A stretch of 64,000 nucleotides of DNA from the NCBI GenBank assembly GCA_015501055.1, contig JADNYV010000071.1, positions 62,001 to 126,000 of the forward strand. Reading direction: 5' to 3'. Shown one piece after another: positions 11,699 to 22,593 of the stretch (within the stretch, counting starts at the first letter, position 1; every line of letters begins with the position of its first letter). Made by a program: the position numbers and the translations under genes. The DNA is from Mucidula mucida. Taxonomy: Eukaryota > Basidiomycota > Agaricomycetes > Agaricales > Physalacriaceae. The notes under the pieces are model-generated. The model saw only the letters and a list, made by a program, of their open reading frames with translations, had not been told where the DNA came from and did not search any database.

Positions 11699-13197
11699 AT
11701 GCTAACAGAAGGACACTATTCATCTACTAGTACACTGTCGGAAACACTTCCACCCTACGTCATTGCTTCCCCGCCTCCTTGTTATTCTTCTGACCCCGCT
11801 TCTGGGGAACAACGTATCGAACACTCTCCTCGCAGTCATGTTTCTCGCGTCGCCAGTGGCACCTTTATCAAAAAGAACGGTAGCGTCACCGTTGTCTTCA
11901 CCGACCAGGAGGAAGGCATCGCTACGCCATCCTACGGTCGACAAGGCAAGATTAACGGCACCATCTTGCTCGACAAACACGAAAGTGTTGCTCAGGTGAA
12001 GGTCAAGGTACGCCTTTCGCTCTCTTGACGCGTTTTTCATGCGTTTCCTGACTCTCGTTTCCTACAGCTCCTGGGTAACCTCGACTACCTAAACTCAGAT
12101 GGTGGCGCAAAATCTGTACCCCTTGTGGATCAGAGTGTCGTACTATGGTCCTCTGCGCGGGGCCCATGTCCTGGGCAGATACCATTCGCTTTCACCCTGC
12201 CCGCCACATTCACGGACGGTGACACAAATCAACCCTTGCCACCGAGCTTCGTCCATTCCGGCCTTGGGGGCCCTGGGGTTGTGGTGACATGCGTCTACAC
12301 GATCCTGATTCATGTCTCCTATACACGTCGAAACGTTGGTCTCTTCTCAAAGAGTAAATTGTGAGTGGAAATTTCACTCCGACGGGACTGGGATGGTACC
12401 TGATCCCGTGCGTCTTTCATTTCAGTATTCGTATCCCATTCAATTACAACCCTCGAACGCGCCCCAATCGACCGATTTTGCCGATACCGTTGTTGTGCGG
12501 CCTCAAGGCGTCGCCCGAGGAATGGATGCAGTCCATGACGACTATGAAAACCAAAATTAAATGGACGTTGAGCCCATTCAGAGTAATGTAAGAAATCCTT
12601 TTGCGCGCTTGGCAGAATCTAATCCTTCCTCGCAGACATTCATACCTTCCGTTCAAGTCTTCGCTCTCTCCGATTGCATCCCCGTCCATGTACAGCTAAC
12701 CGGTTCCCTGACCTCCCTCCGCCAATTCCTCCCCGAGGGCTCCTCGACAACCACCTCCTCCTCGTCAACGCCATCGGTCTCGCGAAGCGCGGCGCCTGTG
12801 ACAGTATCCATACTGCGGCAGATCTCGGTGGACGTGCGGGGCCACCGCTCATGGCGCAACTCGACTATCGGCGAAGGCAAAATCTGGCCTGTACCCCCCA
12901 CGGCGTCTCAGTTGGAAAACTACCCTTCCGAGGGCGAGGTGCTTGACTGGGAGGGTGAGATCCAGCCCAAGTCTGATGTGACAGTCGGTGGGTTTGCGGC
13001 GGCGGGTGTTGTTGTTAAGGTTCGTATTCTCTACTTTCCTACCCAAGATTGATAGCTTATCAATATATTGTACTTGACAGGACTTCATTGTGGTGTCCTT
13101 GACGCCTCCGCAGAATTCCCCGTTCTTGCCTACGCAGACACATATTCCTATACGACTGGTGACGGACCCTTGGATAGATACACCGGATCGCGCTTGA
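11699..13197 (+). CDS. Arrestin-like protein (arrestin N/C fold), gene 1
   Basis: Exons 11699-12007, 12068-12360, 12426-12582, 12636-13019 and 13081-13197 give 419 residues; an in-frame ATG at 11660 would add 13. The middle has arrestin-type strands: INGTILLDKHESVAQVKVK, LLGNLDYLNS, LWSSARGPCPGQIPFAFTLP, VVVTCVYTILIHV and, after intron 2, IRIPFNYNPRTRPNRP. In fungi, alpha-arrestins recruit ubiquitin ligases to membrane transporters. The fragment RPNRPILP matches the RPAVPLPSP site of the second gene at 18699-20291, and the pair look like paralogs in opposite orientation. No PY motif is obvious in this protein apart from the N-terminal LPPY. Overall fold assignment is good; partner unknown. 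Confidence 0.85.
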
Positions 13198-13573
13198 GTT
13201 TTCATGTTTCCTTACTACCTTATTGACGTGTAAAATATTAACATGCGGCTCACATAACGTCTGTTATACTCATACCTCGGATGTATTTTTAGTGTCTGGA
13301 TAGCGTAGAGGATCAGTATAATAATTGTTGTATACCTAGCTGCATTGTACATATTCACTCTATTTTGTTCTACGGAAGAATTTTTGCGCCACGCTCCTAA
13401 GTCTGCACAAGTATTGACTTGAAACGTCAATGCTGGCTCTGAATATGGCGTCGGGGCTCTATAAGTGTACATATTATTAAAATTCTATCAGTAAGGAATG
13501 ACTACTATTGAAGGAGCGGCGTTGAAAAGAATGTGTGCGTAAATACACGGCTTGCGCCGAGCTTCAGAATCAT
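13198..13573. other. Convergent 3' intergenic region
   Basis: AT-rich sequence between the ends of the arrestin-like gene and the ammonium transporter gene. It reads as 3' untranslated DNA and holds no convincing open frame. Confidence 0.5.
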
Positions 13574-15206
13574 CTAGTTCGCAGTATGAAGTCCAGAAGA
13601 CTCGTGAACCGTAGAGTTAGAATCGAAATCTTCTTTCTCATCGCGTACCAGAGCTTCTTCCTCAAGCCCGACATAGTCATAAGCGAATTCACCCATGTGG
13701 TACTCGTCCATCCCAAGTTCCTCAGCTGTCTCTGCCTCCGCATCGGACATGCGAATCCGACAGCAAGGGACATAGTGCATGATCCACAGAATCACGGTCT
13801 GGAACATGTATGCTATGTCAGTCAAAAGCGTCAGTGTCAAAAAAAAAAATCTAGACGTACCGTCATGACAAAGGAGTACACCATGCCAGCCACCGAGTCC
13901 GCTAATTGATACCCGAGTTGGATGTAGTGCTGGTCGACCCAGCCACCGTTGATATTCGTGAAACCGTCGTATGCAGCGACTGATCGTTGCGCGAAGATGC
14001 CGGTCAGGATATTGCCAACAAGACCGCCGACAGCATGGGAGGCGAATATATCCAGAGCGTCATCGATAGCGAAAAGGAATTTGAACTGCGTCGCAAAATT
14101 GCAGCAGGTGCCCGCCACGACGCCGAAGAGAACAGCCGCAGCTGCAACACAAAAAAACCATAAATCAGAAATCAGATGAACATAAGTATGTCGAGACACT
14201 TACGGGCACCGACAAAGCCGCTCGCTGGTGTGATGGCGACCAGGCCAGCGATAGCGCCACTGCAAAAGCCGACAGCAGACCACTTGTGATCGATGCGATA
14301 GTCCCAGATCATCCACGTCAAACCACCGACACTCGCCGCCAGGTTGGTCACAATGCATGCTTGGGCGGCTCTCAGATTAGCGCTGAGGGCACTCCCGCCG
14401 TTGAAGCCAAACCAGCCGAACCAGAGCATGACCGTCCCCAGAACAACGTAGCTGGTATTATGAGGGCGGTATGAAAGCTTTTCGGTACCCCAGCCTTTGC
14501 GCTTTCCCAGGTAGACGCTAATAGCGAGGGCAGCCGCTCCCGAGGAGATGTGCACAGGTGTCCCACCCGCGAAATCGAGTACGCCCATCTTCGCTGACCA
14601 TCCATTGGGTGACCATGTCCAACATGCGATGGGATCGTAGACGAGGGTGGACCAAGCAAAGACGAAGACAGGTATGGGTCCGAGATGGCCGCGTTCAGCG
14701 AATGCTCCAGCTGCGATCATCGGAGTTATTGCAGCGAACATTAGTTGGTAGATGCTGTAGACGATCGTAGGTATTCTTGCGCTTCCTATTGAGGGGGTGT
14801 CTAATACGTCCATGAACGCGAAGTGTTCTAGGGGCACGATTTAGTCGGACATAATTTTCTGTCTGAGAAAAACGAACTGAGGTCGCCTATGAACATGCTG
14901 CCAGTGGAACTGAATGCTAATGAGAAACCCCAAAAGAACCACTACATAAATCCAATCAATCACTGTCTCGACAATGTCTTTGATACGCACTTGGAAGGAG
15001 ATAGCAGCCAAAACCATGATACCCATATACATTTGAGTGAGCGCGTTTTTCCTCCTCAGAAGGCCAGAATAGAGGAAGCCGAGTCCTGGGATCATTATCC
15101 AGACGAGCGCTGTACTCGTCAACGTCCAGGCAATGTCTCCGAGATTAAAGAGGGAACTGATTCCATCGTTGTCGGTCGCAATGATGTCGCCCGCTAGGAC
15201 GCGCAT
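13574..15206 (-). CDS. Ammonium transporter (AMT/MEP family)
   Basis: Exons 15206-14991, 14941-14878, 14827-14204, 14141-13861 and 13798-13574 (minus strand) give 469 residues. Family marks are the N-terminal ALVWIMIPGLGFLYSGLLRRKNAL, WFFWGFSLAFSSTGSMFIGDL, the signature region DFAGGTPVHISSGAAALA with the pore His, LWFGWFGFNGGSALSANLRA, GFVGAPAAVLFGV and DDALDIFASHAVGGLVGNILTGIFA with the second pore His. The protein is a plasma-membrane trimer that takes up ammonium; fungal members are induced under nitrogen limitation. A hydrophilic cytosolic C-terminus of about 55 residues follows the last helix. The gene is complete. Confidence 0.95.
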
Positions 15207-15547
15207 GAGTGTGGCGAAGTCGCAGAAGCAGAAGACGTACAGGCGGTGTAAGTGATATTAAGCATACTAAATGAACGAAAGGAAGGAGCAAAGCCAACGA
15301 AATCAACAATACCCTATACAGGTTATAAACCATGCACCAAACCCCCTTATTCGCGATCAAGTATTCCCCGCTTCTCGACTTCTTTCCTCCGTTGACGCGA
15401 TGACAGGGTACGAACGTCGATGAATGCATTGACGATGGAGCGGGGGAAGCATGATCAAGTCAACTGTCGAGCTGACCGTCTACTAAATCACCGATTCCGT
15501 GCGGAAAGGCCTCCCATTTCGACAAGCCCCTCATGTAGTGCAAGAAT
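15207..15547. other. Intergenic between tandem minus-strand genes
   Basis: This 340-bp gap holds the promoter of the ammonium transporter gene (upstream of 15206) and the 3' end of the next minus-strand gene's terminator region. No GATA-cluster strong enough to call was noted, and no gene is visible. Confidence 0.45.
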
Positions 15548-16510
15548 CTAGTCCGCTTGGCTGACTGCCAAGGGTGCAACCGGCTTCTTCAAATGTGCAT
15601 CCACAACCCCCCACAAGTCGTCTGCATCCTCCGGAAGGTAACCCCAATCCACCGTCGGATCGTGGTTTTTCTCATAGCACAATAAACCCTTCACATTCTT
15701 ATAAAAGGTCCGCGGGCAGACGAAAACGAATCGAGGATCCTCGATGTGAACGTTTTCGACGAAATCGAGCATCCCGCTGAAATCTCGGGAGAGCCCAACG
15801 ACCTCGACGATGACCGCTCGCAATGTTGGCGGTGCCGCAAAAAGGATGGGCTCAATGAAGAGGTCGAGACCCCAGCGGAAGAGGGTACAGCTGAAGTAGT
15901 CGTCGGGGGCGTAGTCGAACGAGAGGTGAGTGAGGTTGGGACATTGTTCAAATACTTCTGGCCAAGTTGGAGGGAAATCGGCCAGACTCAAATCCTCCGT
16001 AAAGAAGATGTTCAGATGTGTTAGGCTGCCAGGTAGGATCGCCACTTGACTCCTTGTCAGGTTGGTGATGGAAAGCCGTCGCGGGCTAAGGATGCTCGCG
16101 TATGGTTTGAGAATGCGATTTCGGTTCCAAAATGCCAATGATATTACACCACGACATATCGGTAGGATATATTCGATATGTGCTCGGTGGACGTCATGGT
16201 TGATGGAGAGTGTTTTGACATTGCGTCCAAAGAAGTCAGGATCATTCCGCCGAAACATTGCGCTCACGAAGAGCTGGCCCTTCCTGTAACTATCGAGGAC
16301 GACCGTGTTGTAAAGAAGAGGATCAATCCTGCATTCAAGAATATCAAAGCGTGTAACAAGAGAACACCTAAAAGCAACGGACCATTCTCGTAGAGTCTTG
16401 GAGACTAGGACAAAAGCTAGAGCACTTTTCCTGTCCATAACGACAGCAGTCTCTATCACTTGACGAGCAATATCGACAGGGAGATTGCATAGGATACGGT
16501 CGGGGTCCAT
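15548..16510 (-). CDS. F-box-like protein, intronless
   Basis: A single exon of 320 residues. The N-terminus (ILCNLPVDIARQVIETAVVMDRKSALAFVLVSKTLREW) fits a divergent F-box: L-P-x5-I followed by the LVSK and W positions. The rest has irregular leucine-rich spacing (RRLSITNLTRSQVAILPGSL, CPNLTHLSF), as in the large family of Agaricomycete F-box-like proteins. Such proteins are presumed substrate receptors of SCF ubiquitin ligases. The specific role is unknown. It is head to head with the F-box/PBZ-like gene starting at 16863. Confidence 0.75.
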   Translation of the reverse strand: MDPDRILCNLPVDIARQVIETAVVMDRKSALAFVLVSKTLREWSVAFRCSLVTRFDILECRIDPLLYNTVVLDSYRKGQLFVSAMFRRNDPDFFGRNVKTLSINHDVHRAHIEYILPICRGVISLAFWNRNRILKPYASILSPRRLSITNLTRSQVAILPGSLTHLNIFFTEDLSLADFPPTWPEVFEQCPNLTHLSFDYAPDDYFSCTLFRWGLDLFIEPILFAAPPTLRAVIVEVVGLSRDFSGMLDFVENVHIEDPRFVFVCPRTFYKNVKGLLCYEKNHDPTVDWGYLPEDADDLWGVVDAHLKKPVAPLAVSQAD

Positions 16511-16862
16511 GATAGTAGAAGAGAAGAAGAGAAAGAGGCCTTTGTTACAGAAAATTCCGCAATAGCGGAAGAATAAGCGCCGTTCGCGATGGCGCTAGGT
16601 AAGTATCTGTTAGTCAGATTCGGTCAGACGACTAGTTGTAGCCTTATTTTCTTGGCATTTAGTACACCAACAGATATATATAAGAGTCAGTACTTACGCG
16701 ACGCGTAAAAGTGACGAGTTGTGCAACTTTTGTTGAAGGAAGAATGGAGGAAATAAAGACGAAGCTTCCGGAGCTGCGGTCCGGAGAAGCTTGACAGGTG
16801 TGGCTATACGATAAGATAAGATTCTTTGCAGCAACGTGATGAATTAAAATGCGGCTCCTTTC
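16511..16862. other. Divergent promoter between two F-box genes
   Basis: This 352-bp gap separates two divergent F-box-type genes. A TATA-like stretch (AGATATATATAAGAG, 16671-16685) lies near the middle. No gene is visible. Confidence 0.5.
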
Positions 16863-18562
16863 ATGACCACCACAATGGCAAGTGATATGACAACTCTCCT
16901 CTCAGACGACGTCTTGGAGCACATACTGCAGTGTTTGCCCGACTTTCGCACCCTGCGGGCGGCTGTTCTTGTGTCTAAGCGTTTTTACGAAACATACAGC
17001 GAGCATCCCAAGACAATTACGCGCAGAGTAGCATGGAACGTGGCCGGACCCGCTCTTCCACAAGCTGTCCGACTTGTTCGACATCCAGTGACAAAACGCA
17101 GCTTCGAAGAAGATGAAGATGAAGACGACGACGAGGGCCCCGCACCGCTTGACTATAATATTGATGCATCCGTTGAAACAACAGACGGCCCACCTCTCAC
17201 CGTACAAGAACAAGATCAACTCAGTGTCTTTGCTGAGTGTGCCAGTAAACTCGAAGATATATTCAGTTTCAGGTGGGCTCTATTGCAAGATTTCGCGCTT
17301 AACACACCTAACTCTTGCTCCTAGGTACAAAGATCGCTCGTCCAAGACCAGCAAACTGAACTCGCTGGAATCGTGGCGCTTCCGACGTGCTGTGTTCCGT
17401 ATGAATCTCTACTCCCGTATCTTCAATCTATCAATGTACTCGCACATCGATGTAGACGTTGACGACGACGAGCAGGTGGCAGCCACATATCAGAAAGACT
17501 TGTCAGCCAGGAAATCATTCTTGGTTGACTTCTTACCCGAAGAACTGGTGGAGCTCTATGCTGTCAGTCACTTTCTCCTGGACCTTGCCGACTGGGCATC
17601 CTTCTGTGGCACTGGTTATGTGGCATGTATGTGTGCATCCTTCAATCTCAAAAAAATTTAGCATATCGTACTCACTTTTTTCTAGCATCACTACAGTATG
17701 GCGACATGACGCTAGCTGTTGGACCCCAAAAGATATTGGAAGCGTATGAGATAGGTTTATTTGCCCCAATAAGAGAGCAAGCAAATGAAGACATGGATGG
17801 AGAGATGGATGTCCAAAACGATTTCATAGAGGGATACATTTCGGTACCATTGACTTCGATTTGGGAACGACGAAAGGTCACACCGCCCAAACTGCCGACC
17901 AAACTTGACAACACAATTTGGTATTCCATTTTGGAGAGTGTCCAAGAACATGACATATGTAGGTTCTCCAATTTCACTCGAATCACAACTTGTGTTGAGG
18001 TGGTACAGGCACTCTGTGCAATCAAGCGAAAGGCATGAACATGTGGAATGAGTCGAGTAAGAACGTTTCCTTCTCGTGGTCATTTCACTGATTCAGTGTA
18101 TTAGATTGGGACTACCTGCAAGGCTCTCGCGCATTCAACATATCTAATTTGCACCGTCTACTCGTAGGAATGCTTCGGAACACCTATCATGTTATCCGTC
18201 GCCTACAATCAGAGTGCAGCAAACTCGCCGTCCCGTTAACATCCCGCTTTCTGACCCGGCTTATCGATCAAATGTTCTCGCTAAAAACACCTGAATACGA
18301 TTCGTGGCAGAACGTGTACGATCTCATCTGCACGGAGTGTCTGGAACAGTTCATCACAAACCATCTGCACCTCTGGCTTCTCGCGACGATGCGTGCAGCC
18401 GGGGATCCTGTGCAGGACGACTGTTGGTACGGGTACAATTGTCGGACCCAGGTGCACAACCCGACGCATGCCACAAAGCTCAACGTGAGTTTGTTTCTTC
18501 GAACGTTTTCCCGAACTGACATGCAATATTAATAGCATCTCTGTGCGCAAACGCGGTTCTAA
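16863..18562 (+). CDS. F-box protein with C-terminal PBZ-like zinc finger, paralog A
   Basis: Exons 16863-17272, 17325-17626, 17686-17958, 18009-18056, 18105-18484 and 18536-18562 give 479 residues. The F-box is at about 11-50 (LLSDDVLEHILQCLPDF, AAVLVSKRFY). An acidic insert and a conserved middle follow (KLEDIFSFRYKDRSSKTSKLN). Two CxxC pairs are conserved with paralog B (CTLCNQAKG and CTECLEQF). The C-terminus has CWYGYNC, eight residues, then H-x5-H, matching the PBZ pattern C-x5-C-x6-8-H-x5-H with the Y-G after the first Cys. PBZ fingers bind poly(ADP-ribose) in APLF and CHFR; F-boxes bind Skp1. A role as a PAR-directed SCF receptor is inference. Retention of the last intron would remove the final His. 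Paralog B is at 58281-59969. Confidence 0.85.
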
Positions 18563-18698
18563 ATTCACAAGGGGGCGTGTTCTACTAATGCCATTATGAT
18601 ACATTACAATCGTGTGTTCGTTAAGCTACATCATACCGTATCGTCTTTTCACGAGCGTGCTTTCTGAACAGTAGGATAATGAGATAGTCCTCCCTCAA

Positions 18699-20291
18699 TC
18701 ACATAGCATATGCTCCATGTACCACCTGAGCATACTCGGCATCCTCTGGCGTCGACGGTATCGAGCATTCTGACCCATTCGTTAGGTTCGCCCCCATACC
18801 CGTCCCGTCCGCCGTCCAGACGTCCGTCGTCAGCCGCGCGGGCACCACCTGCCTGAGCGGCACAAACGGAGACTTTGCCGGGTCGACAGGTGAGAACGTG
18901 AACAGGATACAATCTTTGATGCTCAGCCCGCCCGCCTTGAACGCTGCCACCTTGACCGAATCCTCTATCCTTATCTTCCCACTGAACGCGACCCACGTGG
19001 GCCCGTCGCCCTATAACACGGCGTAGCATGAGCTCTAGACTGAGATTACGGCCGCGTAGAGACCTCACCGCGTGCGCAAAGGAAGCTTCCCCGATGTTAT
19101 CCACCCTCCATATGTCCGTCTTCGTGGACGAGATCATAGCGTGTCTGACATCGACAGTCGCCTGCCGCATCAGCTGTATCCGAGTCGCACGCTTGCCGAT
19201 CAGGTTGGCTGTGGGACCATACGGTAAGAAGGCGGCGAGAGAATAGGCGGAGGATTCTAATGTTAGGTGGAAAGGGATGGGCTGGGACATGCAGAATATG
19301 CGAGAGGCGGGGATGTAGAGCTTTGTCTTGATGTCGGCGGTGTTGGAGTGTCGGGAGGTGATTTGGGATTCGTAGAGCTTCCACTCGGGCTCTAGTATGA
19401 AGCCTAGGCGGTTGGTGCGAAGAGGAGAGGGTAAAGGAACAGCCGGGCGAGTACGGGGATGATAGACGAAGGGTGTGGACAGTATGCTGAACGCTGCGTG
19501 GTGAACAACTATTACCAGACGAGAAACGAGGCCCACATGTTTCCTATGCTCTTTCCAAAGAGACTGCCTTTCACGAGGGGAACTGGATTGGGCTTTACCA
19601 GCGATGCGGTAACATTGTACTGGTCAGGATGTGAGTAACAAACCCACTGGGAACTTGTATCTCACGTCTATTGCCGCAGTGAAACCAGGAAGGCCGTCCA
19701 ATTTCACGTCGTATGTAGGTGGTAAAGGCTATTAGCAACCAGTCAGTACACGGACGCTCCAGCAATAGAAGTCAATTACGTATGTGTTGTCTGCATGAAC
19801 GAACGTGGCGGGAAGACTGAAGCGAAAGTCCAACGCCATCGGACACGTCGAATTGCTTGGATCTTTGATCCACAGAAGAATAGTCTCAGAACAAACCTTG
19901 ACGGTGACCATACCACCCGCTGCCAATTCATGCAGGCGAAGACGTCCATCTATCTAGTCATCCGAATCGTTGTAAGACCCTTCTCCGACTGGAAGATTAG
20001 CGCGCGCCTTACCTTGACTTCCACGCTCGTTATGCCGTCAGGCTTCGTGAGCTCGATGCTTCCCTCCACAGAGCTAGCAGACCCATACACAGGGAGGTCT
20101 ATATTGTCTTCCTGCGCGTGCAGACGCAGGCGCGCGCCGCGACTTTTAGATTCCTTCACAAACTGGCCCGAGGGCCGGGGCCGGAGCCCTTGTCCCAGTG
20201 CGATGCGCTGCTCGTGGTGCTGTGGCTCGACGGTGTACGACGGGCTGCGCAGGAAATCAGGATAGGAAGGGGGGCTAAGAGTAGTCGACAT
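18699..20291 (-). CDS. Arrestin-like protein, gene 2
   Basis: Exons 20291-20013, 19953-19780, 19728-19666, 19619-19516, 19486-19069 and 19010-18699 (minus strand) give 449 residues. It shares the layout of the gene at 11699-13197: a short N-terminus with PPSYPDF, strands VEGSIELTKPDGITSVEVK, LRLHELAAGGMVTVKV, TCPMALDFRFSLPATFV, the YHPRTRPAVPLP segment, then LEFHLTLESSAYSLAAFLP and WVAFSGKIRIEDSVKVAAF in the C-terminal half. PPSY near the start is a PY-type motif of the kind that binds Rsp5/Nedd4 ligases. I infer a trafficking adaptor for plasma-membrane proteins. The start at 20291 is the first ATG in frame. The gene is 3' to 3' with the F-box/PBZ-like gene. Confidence 0.85.
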
Positions 20292-21241
20292 GGCCACGGG
20301 ATGAGAGGGGAGCGTGGAGACAGGTGTTACTCTTTACTGATCTTGCTAATGCCACAGGCCGGCGGCGTCCACATGCAAACCTTCTCCGGCTTCTATATTC
20401 AGTTTTCGGCAACTAAGGAAGCCTCATGAGGTTTTTGGAGGAACATGATCTGTATGGTGACGACGCAAGACGTGGAGGGTACCATGGCAGTAATGCACCA
20501 CACATCGTTGGTGGTGGTCGCGGTGATAAGGGCGAACGAACTCGCGTGTTTTCTGATCGGGAAGATCTCCAATCTCAGGATTTCACAGGACACGAAAGGG
20601 GCTGGGGGGGAACAGATATTTCCTCATACTATGCACGAGAACTGCACGAGGATTGGTATTGACAACCATCACTGGAATCGTGGCGCTATTGAATTCCGTT
20701 ACCCGTACATGGATTCAACGCGAAGTGTTACATAAATGGAAGAGGTCGGAGTACTGAACGAGATGAAAGATGCATATAGCTTACAGAACTAGACTGAAGA
20801 TAACACAATGAAAGCACAACCTATTTACCATTGGATGATGCACGATCAATTGGAGGTCAAAGTCCAAGCGTTATCGAACATTCAATCGTACATAAGGGGG
20901 ATGAATTTGTGCATGAGCTTTCGTACGCTATAGAGCGAAGCATGCATCACCGTATATCAGAAGAGACCACACAGTGCGAGCCAAGTCGTATTGATTGGTA
21001 TCAGTCCTCTCCGAGAAGCTTTCATTTCGCATGCCCTTCAGCACAACCAAGGTACCGTTTTAGCTTTCGACCGAGTCAGACAGCACGGATTTGGGAAGCA
21101 CCTACCGCTAATCGGTAATGCAAGAGCTACACTTGCCTTGTCGCATGGTTTCCGCGCGCACAAGATAGTCGTGGTGCCAAACAGGGCTTTGTGAGGTGTG
21201 GCGTATAAAGGTAGTAGCAAAGATGGTCTCACGCAACGAAG
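20292..21241. other. Intergenic, contains the first copy of a short direct repeat
   Basis: No convincing gene. Open frames such as 20426-20662 lack family similarity. The right part (about 20990-21195) is similar to the sequence on both sides of the hAT element and lies just upstream of the DUF6699 gene, so it includes that gene's promoter. Confidence 0.5.
20990..21195. repeat. Direct repeat, uninterrupted copy (empty site)
   Basis: This copy includes ATTTCGCATGCCCTTCAGCA, CAAGGTACCGTTTTAGCT, GAGTCAGACAGCA, GGGAAGCACCTA and GCAAGAGCTA, then CATGGTTTCCGCGCGCA. The same order occurs at 22231-22368 and continues at 26594-26640 beyond the hAT element. The AAGAGCTA at 21119-21126 corresponds to the hAT target site, and here it is single and uninterrupted. 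Confidence 0.75.
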
Positions 21242-22141
21242 ATGCCCTCGTACTCGTCCAGCAGGAGCAGCTCAAGCAGCAAGAAGGCGGTCCGCTGGGA
21301 TTCGACCTCTGATGAATCGTATGGCTTACGCACTGAACGCTCCGTCCCAAGAGCCCCGACTCCACCGCCATTGCGACCGCGGCAGTATTCATCGGAGTTC
21401 TTACCACTTCCAGAGACTTCCTTTCGCGCATCGATGAGCCGGGTCGTTTCCCCTCCAGCAGCGGCTTACATTTCTATTCCACGCCTCGTGCCATCGCAGC
21501 CATATGTCACGACACCGGCGCCACAGTGGTATACAGACATCAGGACAACACCGTCACTAGCACACGCTCAGACTCATGTCCTGAGTCCATCTGCATTGTC
21601 CTCGCCATCTTCGTTGACCAGTTACGCTTCAAGGCCATCCCATGTCCATGCCGCGAGCGGAACATCACCCTCCGCATCCCTTGTTCCTCCACCAGCTCCG
21701 CGCCCGGTACTAGCTGAACTACCGCCGCTGGAGGACGCTCCTCGTATGACGCCCTCGCCTCTGCTTGCGGAACTCAAAGTGGATCTGGCATGGGACGTGC
21801 TCGACGGCCTTGATATCAGCGTAGCAGAGGAGCCTGCCACGGACCCTCCATACTATTCCAAGATGACACTGAGAGCGGACGGTTTTCCGTGGACAGTTAT
21901 ACTTCCCTCGTCCGCGAAAGCAATATCTATCGGGGACGTGATCCAAGCGATACATGGGTCGCTGCGGGTGGTTGTGCAGGAAAACGAGTTTGTGAAGTGC
22001 AATGAGCAACCGAAGAAGGATGTTCGGAGGATATACTTTCTGAGAAAGAAGACAGTTTTTGTCGGTTTGGAGGCGTATAGGGAGCCAGAGGTATGGACTT
22101 TTAGGGTAGAGGATCCACATGATATGTTTTTTGGGAATTGA
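21242..22141 (+). CDS. DUF6699-type protein
   Basis: An intronless gene of 299 residues. The first 165 residues are Ser/Pro-rich and low in complexity. The C-terminal 120 residues form the conserved part: LAWDVLDGLDISVAEEPATDP, MTLRADGFPWTVILPSS, ISIGDVIQAIHGSLRVVVQENEF, RIYFLRKKTVFVGLEAY and WTFRVEDPHDMFF. This matches the DUF6699 family of basidiomycetes, whose function is unknown and which is often expanded. The gene is bracketed by the two copies of a short direct repeat and borders the hAT element. Confidence 0.8.
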   Translation: MPSYSSSRSSSSSKKAVRWDSTSDESYGLRTERSVPRAPTPPPLRPRQYSSEFLPLPETSFRASMSRVVSPPAAAYISIPRLVPSQPYVTTPAPQWYTDIRTTPSLAHAQTHVLSPSALSSPSSLTSYASRPSHVHAASGTSPSASLVPPPAPRPVLAELPPLEDAPRMTPSPLLAELKVDLAWDVLDGLDISVAEEPATDPPYYSKMTLRADGFPWTVILPSSAKAISIGDVIQAIHGSLRVVVQENEFVKCNEQPKKDVRRIYFLRKKTVFVGLEAYREPEVWTFRVEDPHDMFFGN

Positions 22142-22230
22142 CATACATTAGCGAGAGTGAACACTGGGTACGTAACTTACTTCCAAGATGAGTAGTACGA
22201 CAAGCCGTACGGTGGAAAGACATCTCTCGT

Positions 22231-22368
22231 AGTAGTTGGCATCAGTGCTCCCAAGAAGCTTTTCATTTCGCATACCTATCAGCACAACTAGGTACCATTT
22301 TAGCTCTCAAATGAGTCAGACAGCATGAGTTAGGAAGCACCTATCGGTAAGCGGCAACGCAAGAGCTA
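22231..22368. repeat. Direct repeat, copy interrupted by the hAT element
   Basis: This is about 80 percent identical by eye to 20990-21126: GGCATCAGTGCTC, AGAAGCTTTTCATTTCGCAT, TATCAGCACAACTAGGTACC, GAGTCAGACAGCAT and GGAAGCACCTA. It ends exactly at the AAGAGCTA target duplication (22361-22368). The matching continuation (GCCGCATGGTTG, ACGCGCA) resumes after the hAT at about 26600-26630. Confidence 0.75.
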
Positions 22369-22593
22369 CAGTGTTGCCCAGGTCAGGTCAAACGACTGAC
22401 CCGACCCCATGAGTCAGAGGTCGGGTCAGGTCAGAGGTCAAAGGGTACTGACCCATGAGCGCATATGAGAGGGGTCAGTTCCCAAAATGGCAGGAGCGAG
22501 CCGGAAAAGTTTTCTCGTTAGCATTACCACAACGTCGCGTCGTTCGGACTCTATACATCCCTCGCTCGCTTCCGAGTGCTCTACATACCTCAT

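Noticed and set aside
22380..22455. GGTCAGG/TGACC clusters as host transcription factor sites or a CRISPR-like array
   Set aside because: The repeats are short, irregular and occur only at the two ends of the hAT. They fit subterminal transposase-binding motifs. No CRISPR array is expected or seen in this eukaryotic sequence.
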